Positions 11,185 through 24,143 of a DNA stretch of 64,000 nucleotides are shown one piece after another. The notes beneath the pieces are model-generated. The model did not search any database. It saw only the letters and a list, made by a program, of their open reading frames with translations, and had not been told where the DNA came from. The DNA is taken from NCBI RefSeq assembly GCF_029227915.1, contig NC_079876.1:33277828-33341827 (forward strand), in the 5' to 3' direction. Positions within the stretch are counted from its first letter, which is position 1; each line of letters starts with the position of its first letter. A program made the position numbers and the translations under genes. The DNA is from Hydractinia symbiolongicarpus (lineage: Eukaryota > Cnidaria > Hydrozoa > Anthoathecata > Hydractiniidae).

Positions 11185-12724
11185 GAGACTTGTAGTTTTC
11201 AAAAATATTTTCATTTTTGATGACACGCTTAATAAAAGAGGTTTCATCGCCGGCAAACGAAATCCCGCGATTTCCCGTAAATCCCGGGCTTGGCCCGTAT
11301 AGTCGAATGTATACAAAGAAAGTACCCAGGGAGTAAACTCATTTCCCGAACGATTTTTTAAATTTTTTTCTCACCACTAAAACGAATGAGACTTGTAGTT
11401 TTCAAAAATGTTTTCATTTTTGATGAGACGCTTAATGAAAGAGGTTTAATCGCCGGCAAACGAAAACCCGCGATTTCCCGTAAATCCCGGGTTGGCCCGT
11501 ATAGTCGAATGTATACAAAGAAAGTACCCTGTGAGTAAACTCATTTCCAGAACGATTTTTTAAATTATTTTTTCACCACTAAAACGCATAAGACTTGTAG
11601 TTTTCAAAAATGTTTTCATTTCTGATGAGACGCTGAATAAAAGAAGTTTAATCGCAGGCAAACAAAAACCCGAGATTTCCCGTAAATCCCGGGCTTGGCC
11701 CGTATAGTCAAAAGCATACAAAGATAGTACCCAGGGAGTAAACTCATTTCCCGAACGATTTTTTAATTTATTTTTTCACCACTAAAACGCATGAGACTTG
11801 TAGTTTTTAAAAATGTTTTCATTTTTGATGAGACGCTGAATAAAAGAAGTTTAATCGCCGGCAAACGAAAACCTGCGATTTTCCGTAAATCCCGGATTCG
11901 GCCCGTATAGTCAAAAGTATACAAAGAAAGTACCCAGGGAGTAAACTAATTTCCCAAACGATTTTTTAAATTATTATTTTACCACTAAAACCCATGAGAC
12001 TTGTAGTTTTTAAAAATGTTTTCATTTTTGATGAGACGCTGAATAAAAGAAGTTTAATCGCCGGCAAACGAGAACCTGCGATTTCCCGTAAATCCCGGAC
12101 TCGGCTCGTATAGTCAAAAGTATACAAAGAAAGTAACCGGGGTGTAAACTCATTTCCCGAACGATTTTTTTAATTATTATTTCACCACTAAATCCCATGA
12201 GAATTGTAGTTTTCAAAAATGTTTTCATTTCTGATGAGACGCTGAATAAAAGAAGTTTAATCGCCGGCAAACAAAAACCCGAGATTTCCCGTAAATCCCG
12301 GGCTTGGCCCGTATAGTCAAAAGCATACAAAGATAGTACCCAGGGAGTAAACTCATTTCCCGAACGATTTTTTAATTTATTTTTTCACCACTAAAACGCA
12401 TGAGACTTGTAGTTTTCAAAAATGTTTTCATTTTTGATGAGACGCTGAATAAAAGAAGTTTAATCGCCGGCAAACGAAAACCTGCGATTTCCCGTAAATC
12501 CCGGACTCGGCTCGTATAGTCAAAAGTATACAAAGAAAGTACCCGGGGTGTAAACTCATTTCCCGAACGATTTTTTTAATTATTATTTCACCACTAAATC
12601 CCATGAGACTTGTAGTTTTCAAAAATATTTTCATTTTTGATGACACGTTTAATAAAAGAGGTTTAATCGCCGGCAAACGAAATCCCGCGATTTCCCGTAA
12701 ATCCCGGATTCGGCCCGTATAGTC
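11100..12724. repeat. Eight-monomer HOR, copy 1 (about 1625 bp)
   Basis: Monomer starts 11185, 11388, 11590, 11793, 11996, 12199, 12402 and 12605 match 12809, 13012, 13215, 13418, 13621, 13824, 14027 and 14230 in order. Shared private marks include GAGAATTGTAG (12199, 13824), ATCGCAGGC (11590, 13215) and TATTATTTTACC before 11996 and 13621. The unit boundary falls inside a monomer: the back half of 10981 matches that of 12605, while the back half of 14230 does not. Edges are therefore given to about 100 bp. Copy 1 lacks one C in CCCGGGTTGG near 11490. Confidence 0.9.
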
Positions 12725-14349
12725 AAAAGTATACAAAGAAAGTACCCGGGGTGTAAACTCATTTCCCGAACGATTTTTTTAAATTATTATTTCACCACTA
12801 AATCCCATGAGACTTGTAGTTTTCAAAAATATTTTCATTTTTGATGACACGCTTAATAAAAGAGGTTTCATCGCCGGCAAACGAAATCCCGCGATTTCCC
12901 GTAAATCCCGGGCTTGGCCCGTATAGTCTAATGTATACAAAGAAAGTACCCAGGGAGTAAACTCATTTCCCGAACGATTTTTTAAATTTTTTTCTCACCA
13001 CTAAAACGAATGAGACTTGTAGTTTTCAAAAATGTTTTCATTTTTGATGAGACGCTTAATGAAAGAGGTTTAATAGCCGGCAAACGAAAACCCGCGATTT
13101 CCCGTAAATCCCGGGCTTGGCCCGTATAGTCGAATGTATACAAAGAAAGTACCCTGTGAGTAAACTCATTTCCAGAACGATTTTTTAAATTATTTTTTCA
13201 CCACTAAAACGCATAAGACTTGTAGTTTTCAAAAATGTTTTCATTTCTGATGAGACGCTGAATAAAAGAAGTTTAATCGCAGGCAAACAAAAACCCGAGA
13301 TTTCCCGTAAATCCCGGGCTTGGCCCGTATAGTCAAAAGCATACAAAGATAGTACCCAGGGAGTAAACTCATTTCCCGAACGATTTTTTAATTTATTTTT
13401 TCGCCACTAAAACGCATGAGACTTGTAGTTTTTAAAAATGTTTTCATTTTTGATGAAACGCTGAATAAAAGAAGTTTAATCGCCGGCAAACGAAAACCTG
13501 CGATTTTCCGTAAATCCCGGATTCGGCCCGTATAGTCAAAAGTATACAAAGAAAGTACCCAGGGAGTAAACTAATTTCCCAAACGATTTTTTAAATTATT
13601 ATTTTACCACTAAAACCCATGAGACTTGTAGTTTTTAAAAATGTTTTTATTTTTGATGAGACGCTGAATAAAAGAAGTTTAATCGCCGGCAAACGAAAAC
13701 CTGCGATTTCCCGTAAATCCCGGACTCGGCTCGTATAGTCAAAAGTATACAAAGAAAGTACCCGGGGTGTAAACTCATTTCCCGAACGATTTTTTTAATT
13801 ATTATTTCACCACTAAATCCCATGAGAATTGTAGTTTTCAAAAATGTTTTCATTTCTGATGAGACGCTGAATAAAAGAAGTTTAATCGCCGGCAAACAAA
13901 AACCCGAGATTTCCCGTAAATCCCGGGCTTGGCCCGTATAGTCAAAAGCATACAAAGATAGTACCCAGGGAGTAAACTCATTTCCCGAACGATTTTTTAA
14001 TTTATTTTTTCACCACTAAAACGCATGACACTTGTAGTTTTCAAAAATGTTTTCATTTTTGATGAGACGCTGAATAAAAGAAGTTTAATCGCCGGCAAAC
14101 GAAAACCTGCGATTTCCCGTAAATCCAGGACTCGGCTCGTATAGTCAAAAGTATACAAAGAAAGTACCCGGGGTGTAAACTCATTTCCCGAACGATTTTT
14201 TTAATTATTATTTCACCACTAAATCCCATGAGACTTGTAGTTTTCAAAAATGTTTTCATTTTTGATGACACGCTTAATAAAAGAGGTTTAATCGCCGGCA
14301 AACGAAATCCCGCGATTTCCCGTAAATCCCGGACTCGGCCCGCATAGTC
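12725..14349. repeat. Eight-monomer HOR, copy 2
   Basis: Second copy of the unit above, offset 1624-1625 bp. Differences seen include TCGCCACTAA for TCACCACTAA near 13405, GATGAAACG for GATGAGACG in 13418 and GACACTTG for GAGACTTG at 14027. No gene is present. Confidence 0.9.
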
Positions 14350-15447
14350 AAAAGTATACAAAGAAAGTACCCAGGGAGTAAACTCATTTCCCGAACGATT
14401 TTTTATATTATTTTTTCACCACTAAAACGCATGAGACTTGTAGTTTTCAGAAATGTTTTCATTTTTGATGAGACGCTTAATGAAAGTGGTTTAATCGCCG
14501 GCCAACGAAAACCCGCGATTTCCCGTAAATCCCGGGCTTGGCCCGTATAGTCGAATGTATACAAAGAAAGTACCCAGGGAGTAAACTTATTTCCCGAACG
14601 ATTTTTTAAATTATTTTTTCACCACTAAAACGCATAAGACTTGTAGTTTTTAAAAATGTTTTCATTTTTGATGAGACGCTGGATGAAAGAAGTTTAATCG
14701 CCGGCAAACAAAAACCGGCGATTTCCCGTAAATCCTGGACTCGGCCCGTATAGTCAAAAGTATACAAAGAAAGTACCTAGGGTGTAAACTCATTTCCCGA
14801 ACTATTTTTTAAATTATTATTTCACCACTAAAGCCCATGAGACTTGTAGTTTTTAAAAATGTTTCCATTTTTGATGAGACGCTGAATAAAAGAAGTTTAA
14901 TCGCCGGCAAACGAAAACCGGCGACTTCCCGTAAATCCCGGGCTTGGCCCGTATAGTCGAATGTATACAAAGAAAGTACCCAGGGAGTAAACTTATTTCC
15001 CGAACGATTTTTTAAATTATTTTTTCACCACTAAAACGCATAAGACTTGTAGTTTTTAAAAATGTTTTCATTTTTGATGAGACGCTGGATGAAAGAAGTT
15101 TAATCGCCGGCAAACAAAAACCGGCGATTTCCCGTAAATCTCGGACTCGGCCCGTATAGTCAAAAGTATACAAAGAAAGTACCCAGGGTGTAAACTCATT
15201 TCCCGAACTATTTTTTAAATTATTATTTCACCACTAAAGCCCATGAGACTTGTAGTTTTTAAAAGTGTTTCCATTTTTGATGAGACGCTGAATAAAAGAA
15301 GTTTAATCGCCGGCAAACGAAAACCCGCGACTTCCCGTAAATCCCGGACTCGGCCCGTATAGTCAAAAGTATACAAAGAAAGTACCCAGGGAGTAAACTC
15401 ATTTCCCGAAGGATTTTTTAAATTATATTTTCACCACTAAAACGCAT
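14350..15447. repeat. Link monomer and two-monomer HOR (406 bp), two copies
   Basis: After the end of 14230 and monomer 14433 (CAGAAATG, TTAATGAAAGTGG), a two-monomer unit repeats as 14636-15041 and 15042-15447. Its marks are GCTGGATGAAAG and CAAACAAAAACCGGCG in the first member, GAACTATTTTTTAAATT at its end, and GTTTCCATTTTTG in the second member. No gene is present. Confidence 0.9.
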
Positions 15448-16665
15448 GAGACTTGTAGTTTTCAAAAATGTTTTCATTTTTGATGAGACGCTGAATAAAA
15501 GAAGTTTAATCGCGGGCAAACGAAAACCTGCGATTTCCAGTAAATCCCGGACTCGGCCCGTATAGTCAAAAGTATACAAAGAAAGTTCCCAGGGTGTAAA
15601 CTCATTTCCGGAACGATTTTTTAAATTATTATTTCACCACTAAAGCCCATGAGACTTGTAGTATTTAAAAATATTTTCATTTTTGATGAGACGCTGAATA
15701 AAAGAAGTTTAATCGCCGGCAAACGAAAACCCGCGACTTCACGTAAATCCTAGACTCGGCCCGTATAGTCAAAAGTATACAAAGAAAGTACCCAGGGAGT
15801 AAACCCATTTCCCGAACGATTTTATAAATTATTTTTTCACCACTAAAACGCATGAGACTTGTAGTTTTCAAAAATGTTTTCATTTTTGATGAGACGCTGA
15901 ATAAAAGAAGTTTAATTGCCGGCAAACAAAAACCTGCGATTTCCCGTAAATCCCGGACTCGGCCCGTATAGTCAAAAGTATACAAAGAAAGTACCCGGGG
16001 TGTAAACTCATTTTCCGAACGATTTTTTAAATTATTATTTCACCATTAAATCCCATGAGACTTGTAGTTTTCAAAAATGTTTTCATTTTTGATGACACGC
16101 TTAATAAAAGAGGTTTCATCGCCGGCAAACGAAATCCCGCGATTTCTCGTAAATCCCGGGCTTGGCCCGTATAGTCGAATGTATAAAAAGAAAGTACCCA
16201 GGGAGTAAACTCATTTCCCGAACGATTTGTTAAATTTTTTTCTCACCACTAAAACGAATGAGACTTGTAGTTTTCAAAAATGTTTTCATTTTTGATGAGA
16301 CGCTTAATGAAAGAGGTTTAATCGCCGGCAAACGAAAACCCGCGATTTACCGTAAATCCCGGGCTTGGCCCGTATAGTCGAATGTATACAAAGAAAGTAC
16401 CCTCTGAGTAAACTCATTTCCTGAACGATTTTTTAAATTATTTTTTCACCACTAAAACGCATAAGACTTGTAGTTTTCAAAAATGTTTTCATTTCTGATG
16501 AGACGCTGAATAAAAGAAGTTTAATTGCCGGCAAACGAAAACCCGAGATTTCCCGTAAATCACGGGCTTGGCCCGTATAGTCAAAAGCATACAAAGATAG
16601 TACCCAGGGAGTAAACTCATTTCCCGAACGATTTTTTAATTTATTTTTTCACCACTAAAACGCAT
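15448..16665. repeat. GCGGGC cassette, distant six-monomer copy
   Basis: Starts 15448, 15651, 15854, 16057, 16260 and 16463 repeat the cassette order of 7735-8952: ATCGCGGGCAAAC head, GTATTTAAAAATATTTTC, AATTGCCGGC, GACACGC, ACGAAT/GTCGAATG and AAGACTTG/CATTTCTG. It carries its own changes (CACGTAAATCCTAGACTCGG near 15745, TTTGTTAAATT near 16230, AAATCACGGGC near 16558). It lies more than 4 kb from the nearest other copy, with unrelated HORs between. Confidence 0.87.
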
Positions 16666-17680
16666 GAGACTTGTAGTTTTCAAAAATGTTTTCATTTTTG
16701 ATGAGACGCTGAATAAAAGAAGTTTAATCGCCGGCAAACGAAAACCTGCTATTTCCCGTAAATCCCGGACTCGGCCCGTATAGTCAAAAGTATACAAAGA
16801 AAGTATCCAGGGAGTAAACTCATTTCCCGAACGATTTTATAAATTATTTTTTCACCACTAAAACGCATGAGACTTGTAGTTTTCAAAATTGTTTTCATTT
16901 TTGATGAGACGCTTAATAAAAGAAGTTTAATCGCCGGCAAACGAAAACCTGCGATTTCTCGTAAATCCCGGACTCGGCCCGTATAGTCAAAAGTATACAA
17001 AGAAAGTACCCGGGGTGTAAACTCATTTCCCGAACGATTTTTTTAATTATTATTTCACCACTAAATCCCATGAGACTTGTAGTTTTCAAAAATGTTTTCA
17101 TTTCTGATGAGACGCTGAATAAAAGAAGTTTAATCGCCGGCAAACGAAAACCCGAGATTTCCCGTAAATCACGGGCTTGGCCCGTATAGTCAAAAGCATA
17201 CAAAGATAGTACCCAGGGAGTAAACTCATTTCCCGAACGATTTTTTAATTTATTTTTTCACCACTAAAACGCATGAGACTTGTAGTTTTCAAAAATGTTT
17301 TCATTTTTGATGAGACGCTGAATAAAAGAAGTTTAATCGCCGGCAAACGAAAACCTGCTATTTCCCGTAAATCCCGGACTCGGCCCGTATAGTCAAAAGT
17401 ATACAAAGAAAGTATCCAGGGAGTAAACTCATTTCCCGAACGATTTTATAAATTATTTTTTCACCACTAAAACGCATGAGACTTGTAGTTTTCAAAATTG
17501 TTTTCATTTTTGATGAGACGCTTAATAAAGGAAGTTTAATCGCCGGCAAACAAAATCCCGCGATTTCCCGTAAATCCCGGGCTTGGCCCGTATAGGCGAA
17601 TGTATACAAAGAAAGTACCCAGGGAGTAAACTCATTTCCGGAACAATTTTTTAAATTTTTTTCTCACCACTAAAACGAAT
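16463..17680. repeat. Three-monomer HOR (609 bp), two copies
   Basis: 16463-17071 and 17072-17680. Shared marks are AAATCACGGGCTTGG, CCTGCTATTTCCCG, AAAGTATCCAGGG and CAAAATTGTTTTC. The last monomer of copy 2 (17478) changes half-way to the AAATCCCGCG/GGCGAATG type, so the next exchange point lies inside it, near 17550. No gene is present. Confidence 0.92.
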
Positions 17681-18695
17681 GAGACTTGTAGTTTTCAAAA
17701 ATGTTTTCATTTTTGATGAGACGCTTAATGAAAGAGGTTTAATCGCCGGCAAACGAAAACCCGCGATTTACCGTAAATCCCGGGCTTGGCCCGTATAGTC
17801 GAATGGATACAAAGAAAGTACCCTGTGAGTAAACTCATTTCCAGAACGATTTTTTAAATTAATTTTTCACCACTAAAACGCATAAGACTTGTAGTTTTCA
17901 AAAATGTTTTCATTTCTGATGAGACGCTGAATGAAAGAAGTTTAATCGCCGGCAAACGAAAACCTGCGATTTCCCGTAAATCCCGGACTCGGCCCGTATA
18001 GTCAAAAGTATACAAAGAAAGTACCCAGGGTGTAAACTCACTTCCCGAACGATTTTTTAAATTATTATTTCACCACTAAAGCTCATGAGACTTGTAGTTT
18101 TCAAAAATGTTTTCATTTTTGATGACACGCTTAATAAAAGAGGTTTAATCGCCGGCAAACAAAATCCCGCGATTTCCCGTAAATCCCGGGCTTGGCCCGT
18201 ATAGTCGAATGTATACAAAGAAAGTACCCAGGGAGTAAACTCATTTCCCGAACGATTTTTTAAATTTTTTTCTCACCACTAAAACGAATGAGACTTGTAG
18301 TTTTCAAAAATGTTTTCATTTTTGATGAGACGCTTAATGAAAGAGGTTTAATCGCCGGCAAACGAAAACCCGCGATTTACCGTAAATCCCGGGCTTGGCC
18401 CGTATAGTCGAATGTATACAAAGAAAGTACCCTGTGAGTAAACTCATTTCCAGAACGATTTTTTAAATTATTTTTTCACCACTAAAACGCATAAGACTTG
18501 TAGTTTTCAAAAATGTTTTCATTTCTGATGAGACGCTGAATGAAAGAAGTTTAATCGCCGGCAAACGAAAACCTGCGATTTCCCGTAAATCCCGGACTCG
18601 GCCCGTATAGTCAAAAGTGTACAAAGAAAGTACCCAGGGTGTAAACTCACTTCCCGAACGATTTTTTAAATTATTATTTCACCACTAAAGCTCAT
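17550..18695. repeat. Second three-monomer HOR (609 bp), two copies
   Basis: The back half of 17478 with 17681 and 17884 is repeated by 18087, 18290 and 18493 at an offset of 609. Marks are CAAACAAAATCCCGCG, CGCGATTTACCG and CTGAATGAAAGAAG with CTCACTTCCCG. A related pair of the same three members appears again at 29399-30413. No gene is present. Confidence 0.88.
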
Positions 18696-20523
18696 GAGAC
18701 TTGTAGTTTTTAAAAATGTTTTCATTTTTGATGAGACGCTGAATAAAAGAAGTTTAATCGCCGGCAAACGAAAAACCCGCCATTTCCCGTAAACCCTGGA
18801 CTCGGCCCGTATAATCAAAAGTATACAAAGAAAGTACCCAGGGAGTAAACTCATTTCCCGAACGATTTTTTAAATTATTTTTTCACCACTAAAACGCATG
18901 ACACTTGTAGTTTTCAAAAATGTTTTCATTTTTGATGAGACGCTGAATAAAAGAAGTTTAATCGCCGGCAAACGAAAACCCGCCATTTCCCGTAAACCCC
19001 GGACTCGGCCCGCATAGTCAAAAGTATACAAAGAAAGTACCCAGGGATTAAACTTATTTCCCGAACGATTTTTTAAATTATTTTTTCACCACTAAAACGC
19101 ATGAGACTTGTAGTTTTCAAAAATGTATTCATTTTTGACGAGACGCTGAATAAAAGAAGTTTAATCGCCGGCAAGCGAAAACCCGCGATTTCCCGTAAAT
19201 CCCGGACTCGGCCCGTATAGTCAAAAGTGTACAAAGAAAGTACCCAGGGTGTAAACTCACTTCCCGAACGATTTTTTAAATTATTATTTCACCACTAAAG
19301 CTCATGAGACTTGTAGTTTTTAAAAATGTTTTCATTTTTGATGAGACGCTGAATAAAAGAAGTTTAATCGCCGGCAAACGAAAACCCGCCATTTCCCGTA
19401 AACCCTGGACTCGGCCCGTATAATCAAAAGTATACAAAGAAAGTACCCAGGGAGTAAACTCATTTCCCGAACGATTTTTTAAATTATTTTTTCACCACTA
19501 AAACGCATGACACTTGTAGTTTTCAAAAATGTTTTCATTTTTGATGAGACGCTGAATAAAAGAAGTTTAATCGCCGGCAAACGAAAACCCGCCATTTCCC
19601 GTAAACCCCGGACTTGGCCCGCATAGTCAAAAGTATACAAAGAAAGTACCCAGGGATTAAACTTATTTCCCGAACGATTTTTTAAATTATTTTTTCACCA
19701 CTAAAACGCATGAGACTTGTAGTTTTCAAAAATGTATTCATTTTTGATGAGACGCTGAATAAAAGAAGTTTAATCGCCGGCAAGCGAAAACCCGCGATTT
19801 CCCGTAAATCCCGGACTCGGCCCGTATAGTCAAAAGTGTACAAAGAAAGTACCCAGGGTGTAAACTCACTTCCCGAACGATTTTTTAAATTATTATTTCA
19901 CCACTAAAGCTCATGAGACTTGTAGTTTTTAAAAATGTTTTCATTTTTGATGAGACGCTGAATAAAAGAAGTTTAATCGCCGGCAAACGAAAACCCGCCA
20001 TTTCCCGTAAACCCTGGACTCGGCCCGTATAATCAAAAGTATACAAAGAAAGTACCCAGGGAGTAAACTCATTTCCCGAACGATTTTTTAAATTATTTTT
20101 TCACCACTAAAACGCATGACACTTGTAGTTTTCAAAAATGTTTTCATTTTTGATGAGACGCTGAATAAAAGAAGTTTAATCGCCGGCAAACGAAAACCCG
20201 CCATTTCCCGTAAACCCCGGACTCGGCCCGCATAGTCAAAAGTATACAAAGAAAGTACCCAGGGATTAAACTTATTTCCCGAACGATTTTTTAAATTATT
20301 TTTTCACCACTAAAACGCATGAGACTTGTAGTTTTCAAAAATGTATTCATTTTTGATGAGACGCTGAATAAAAGAAGTTTAATCGCCGGCAAGCGAAAAC
20401 CCGCGATTTCCCGTAAATCCCGGACTCGGCCCGTATAGTCAAAAGTATACAAAGAAAGTCCCCAGGGTGTAAAGTCATTTCCCGAACGATTTTTTAAATT
20501 ATCATTTCACCACTAAAGCCCAT
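18696..20523. repeat. Three-monomer HOR (609 bp), three copies
   Basis: 18696-19305 (610 bp, one extra A in CGAAAAACCCG), 19306-19914 and 19915-20523. Members: GCTCAT-GAGACTTG with AAACCCTGG and GTATAATC; GACACTTG with CCCGCCATTTCCC and GCATAGTC; ATGTATTCATTTTTG with GCAAGCGAAAACC. The last copy changes in its final third to AAAGTCCCCAGGGTG, joining the next HOR. No gene is present. Confidence 0.93.
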
Positions 20524-21638
20524 GAGACTTGTAGTTTTTAAAAATGTTTTCATTTTTGATGAGACGCTGAATAAAAGAAGTTTAAACGCCGGCAAACGAA
20601 AACCCGCGACTTTCCGTAAATCCCGGACTCGGCCCGTATAGTCAAAAGTATACAAAGAAAGTACCCAGGGAGTAAACTCATTTCCCGAACGATTTTTTAA
20701 AATATTTTTTCACCACTAAAACGCATGAGACTTGTAGTTTTCAAAAATGTTTTCAATTTTGATGAGACGCTGAATAAAAGAAGTTTAATCGCCGGCAAAT
20801 GAAAACCTGCGATTTCCCGTAAATCCCGGACTCGGCCCGTATAGTAAAGAAAGTACCCGGGATGTAAACTCATTTCCCGAACGATTTTTTAAATTATTAT
20901 TTTACCACTAAAACCCATGAGACTTATAGTTTTTAAAAATGTTTTCATTTTTGATGAGACGCTGAATAAAAGAAATTTAATCGCCAGCAAACGAAAACCC
21001 GCCATTTCCCGTAAACCCCGGACTCGGCCCGTATAGTCAAAAGTATACAAAGAAAGTCCCCAGGGTGTAAAGTCATTTCCCGAACGATTTTTTAAATTAT
21101 CATTTCACCACTAAAGCCCATGAGACTTGTAGTTTTTAAAAATGTTTTCATTTTTGATGAGACGCTGAATAAAAGAAGTTTAAACGCCGGCAAACGAAAA
21201 CCCGCGACTTTCCGTAAATCCCGGACTCGGCCCGTATAGTCAAAAGTATACAAAGAAAGTACCCAGGGAGTAAACTCATTTCCCGAACGATTTTTTAAAA
21301 TATTTTTTCACCACTAAAACGCATGAGACTTGTAGTTTTCAAAAATGTTTTCAATTTTGATGAGACGCTGAATAAAAGAAGTTTAATCGCCGGCAAATGA
21401 AAACCTGCGATTTCCCGTAAATCCCGGACTCGGCCCGTATAGTAAAGAAAGTACCCGGGATGTAAACTCATTTCCCGAACGATTTTTTAAATTATTATTT
21501 TACCACTAAAACCCATGAGACTTATAGTTTTTAAAAATGTTTTCATTTTTGATGAGACGCTGAATAAAAGAAATTTAATCGCCAGCAAACGAAAACCCGC
21601 CATTTCCCGTAAACCCCGGACTCGGCCCGTATAGTCAA
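20443..21638. repeat. 598-bp HOR with short monomer, two copies
   Basis: Unit of 203 + 203 + 192 bp repeated at about 20443-21040 and 21041-21638 (starts 20524, 20727, 20919 and 21122, 21325, 21517). Shared marks are AAAGTCCCCAGGGTGTAAAG, GTTTAAACGCC, GTTTTCAATTTTG, GGCAAATGAAAACC and TATAGTAAAGAAAG. The 192-bp member appears here for the first time in the window. No gene is present. Confidence 0.93.
20727..20918. repeat. 192-bp short monomer, first of a subfamily
   Basis: TATAGT is followed directly by AAAGAAAG: the 11 bases CAAAAGTATAC, which include the GTATAC palindrome, are missing. Other members start at 21325, 22937, 27392, 29004, 31631, 41001, 48218, 54014, 55219, 56426, 57022, 57822, 59029, 59627, 62456 and 63054; three of these are 191 bp from a further one-base loss. 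Most also share GTTTTCAATTTTG and CCCGGGATG, so the subfamily has one origin and has spread inside larger units. Confidence 0.92.
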
Positions 21639-22124
21639 AAGTATACAAAGAAATTACCCAGGGAGTAAACTCATTTTCCGAACGATTTTTTAAATTATTA
21701 TTTCACCACTAAAACGCATGAGACTTGTAGTTTTTAAAAATGTTTTCATTTTTGATGAGACGCTGAATAAAAGAAGTTTAATCGCCGGCAAACGAAAACC
21801 CGAGATTTCCCGTAAATCCCGGTCTTGGCCCGTATAGTCAAAAGCATACAAAGATAGTACCCAGGGAGTAAACTCATTTCCCGAACGATTTTTTAATTTA
21901 TTTTTTCACCACTAAAACGCATGAGACTTGTAGTTTTCAAAAATGTTTCATTTTTGATGAGACGCTGAATAAAAGAAGTTTAATCGCCGGCAAACGAAAA
22001 CCTGCGATTTTCCGTAAATCCCGGACTCGGCCCGTATAGTCAAAAGTATACTAAGAAAGTACCCAGGGAGTAAACTAATTTCCCAAACGATTTTTTAAAT
22101 TATTATTTCACCACTAAAACGCAT
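21639..22124. repeat. Transition monomers
   Basis: The end of 21517 and monomers 21720 and 21923 link the 598-bp HOR to the next one. 21720 carries CCCGAGATTTCCCG, CCCGGTCTTGG and AAAAGCATACAAAGATAG. 21923 lacks one T in the dyad loop (ATGTTTCATTTTTG) and has ATACTAAGAAAG. The same pair recurs at 27990/28193. No gene is present. Confidence 0.85.
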
Positions 22125-24143
22125 GAGACTTGTAGTTTTCAAAAATGTTTTCATTTTTGATGAGACGCTTAATAAAAGAAGTTTTATCGCCGGCAAACGA
22201 AAATCTGCGATTTCCCGCAAATCCCGGACTCGGCCCGTATAGTCAAAAGTATACAAAGAAAGTACCCGGGGTGTAAACTCATTTCCCGAACGATTTTTTT
22301 AATTATTATTTCACCACTAAATCCCATGAGACTTGTAGTTTTCAAAAATGTATTCATTTTTGATGAGACGCTGAGTAAAAGAAGTTTAATCGCCGGCAAG
22401 CGAAAACCCGCGATTTCCCGTAAATCCCGGACTCGGCCCGTATAGTCGAATGTATACAAAGAAAGTACCCTGTGAGTAAACTCATTTCCCGAACGATTTT
22501 TTAAATTATTTTTTCACCACTAAAACGCATGAGACTTGTAGTTTTCAAAAATGTATTCATTTTTGATGAGACGCTGAATAAAAGAAGTTTAATCGCCGGC
22601 AAGCGAAAACCCGCGATTTCCCGTAAATCCCGGACTCGGCCCGTATAGTCAAAAGTATACAAAGAAAGTACCCAGGGTGTAAACTCACTTCCCGAACGAT
22701 TTTTTAAATTATTATTTCACCACTAAAGCTCATGAGACTTGTAGTTTTTAAAAATGTTTTCATTTTTGATGAGACGCTGAATAAAAGAAGTTTAATCGCC
22801 GGCAAACGAAAACCCGCGACTTCCCGTAAATCCCGGACTCGGCCCGTATAGTCAAAAGTATACAAAGAAAGTACCCAGGGAGTAAACTCATTTCCCGAAC
22901 GATTTTTTAAAATATTTTTTCACCACTAAAACGCATGAGACTTGTAGTTTTCAAAAATGTTTTCAATTTTGTTGAGACGCTGAATAAAAGAAGTTTAATC
23001 GCCGGCAAATGAAAACCTGCGATTTCCCGTAAATCCCGGACTCGGCCCGTATAGTAAAGAAAGTACCCGGGATGTAAACTCATTTCCCGAACGATTTTTT
23101 AAATTATTATTTTACCACTAAAACCCATGAGACTTATAGTTTTTAAAAATGTTTTCATTTTTGATGAGACGCTGAATAAAAGAAATTTAATCGCCAGCAA
23201 ACGAAAACCCGCCATTTCCCGTAAACCCCGGACTCGGCCCGTATAGTCAAAAGTATACAAAGAAATTACCCAGGGAGTAAACTCATTTTCCGAACGATTT
23301 TTTAAATTATTATTTCACCACTAAAACGCATGAGACTTGTAGTTTTTAAAAATGTTTTCATTTTTGATGAGACGCTGAATAAAAGAAGTTTAATCGCCGG
23401 CAAACGAAAACCCGCCATTTCCCGTAAACCCCGGACTCGGCCCGTATAGTCAAAAGTATACAAAGAAATTACCCAGGGAGTAAACTCATTTTCCGAACGA
23501 TTTTTTAAGTTATTTTCTCACCACTACAACACATAAGACTTGTAGTTTTTAAAAATGTTTTCATTTTTGATGAGACGCTGAATAAAAGAAGTTTAATCGC
23601 CGGCAAACGAAAACCTGCGATTTCCCGTAAATCCCGGACTCGGACCGTATAGTCAAAAGTATACTAAGAAAGTACCCAGGGAGTAAACTCATTTCCCGAA
23701 CGATTTTATAAATTATTTTTTTACCACTAAAACGCATGAGACTTGTAGTTTTCAAAAATGTTTTCATTTTTGATGAGACGCTTAATAAAAGAAGTTTTAT
23801 CGCCGCCAAACGAAAACCTGCGATTTCCCGCAAATCCCGGACTCGGCCCGTATAGTCAAAAGTATACAAAGAAAGTACCCGGGGTGTAAACTCATTTCCC
23901 GAACGATTTTTTTAATTATTATTTCACCACTAAATCCCATGAGACTTGTAGTTTTCAAAAATGTATTCATTTTTGATGAGACGCTGAGTAAAAGAAGTTT
24001 AATCGCCGGCAAGCGAAAACCCGCGATTTCCCGTAAATCCCGGACTCGGCCCGTATAGTCGAATGTATACAAAGAAAGTACCCTGTGAGTAAACTCATTT
24101 CCCGAACGATTTTTTAAATTATTATTTCACCACTAAAACGCAT
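22125..24143. repeat. Eight-monomer HOR with short monomer (1613 bp), 1.25 copies
   Basis: Starts are 22125, 22328, 22531, 22734, 22937 (192 bp), 23129, 23332 and 23535. The unit then restarts at 23738 and 23941, an offset of 1613 bp (7 x 203 + 192). Shared private marks are GAAGTTTTATCGCC, GATTTCCCGCAAATCC, ATGTATTCATTTTTG with GCTGAGTAAAAG, and GTCGAATG with CCCTGTGAG. The restart breaks off after 24143, where a new HOR begins. No gene is present. Confidence 0.88.
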
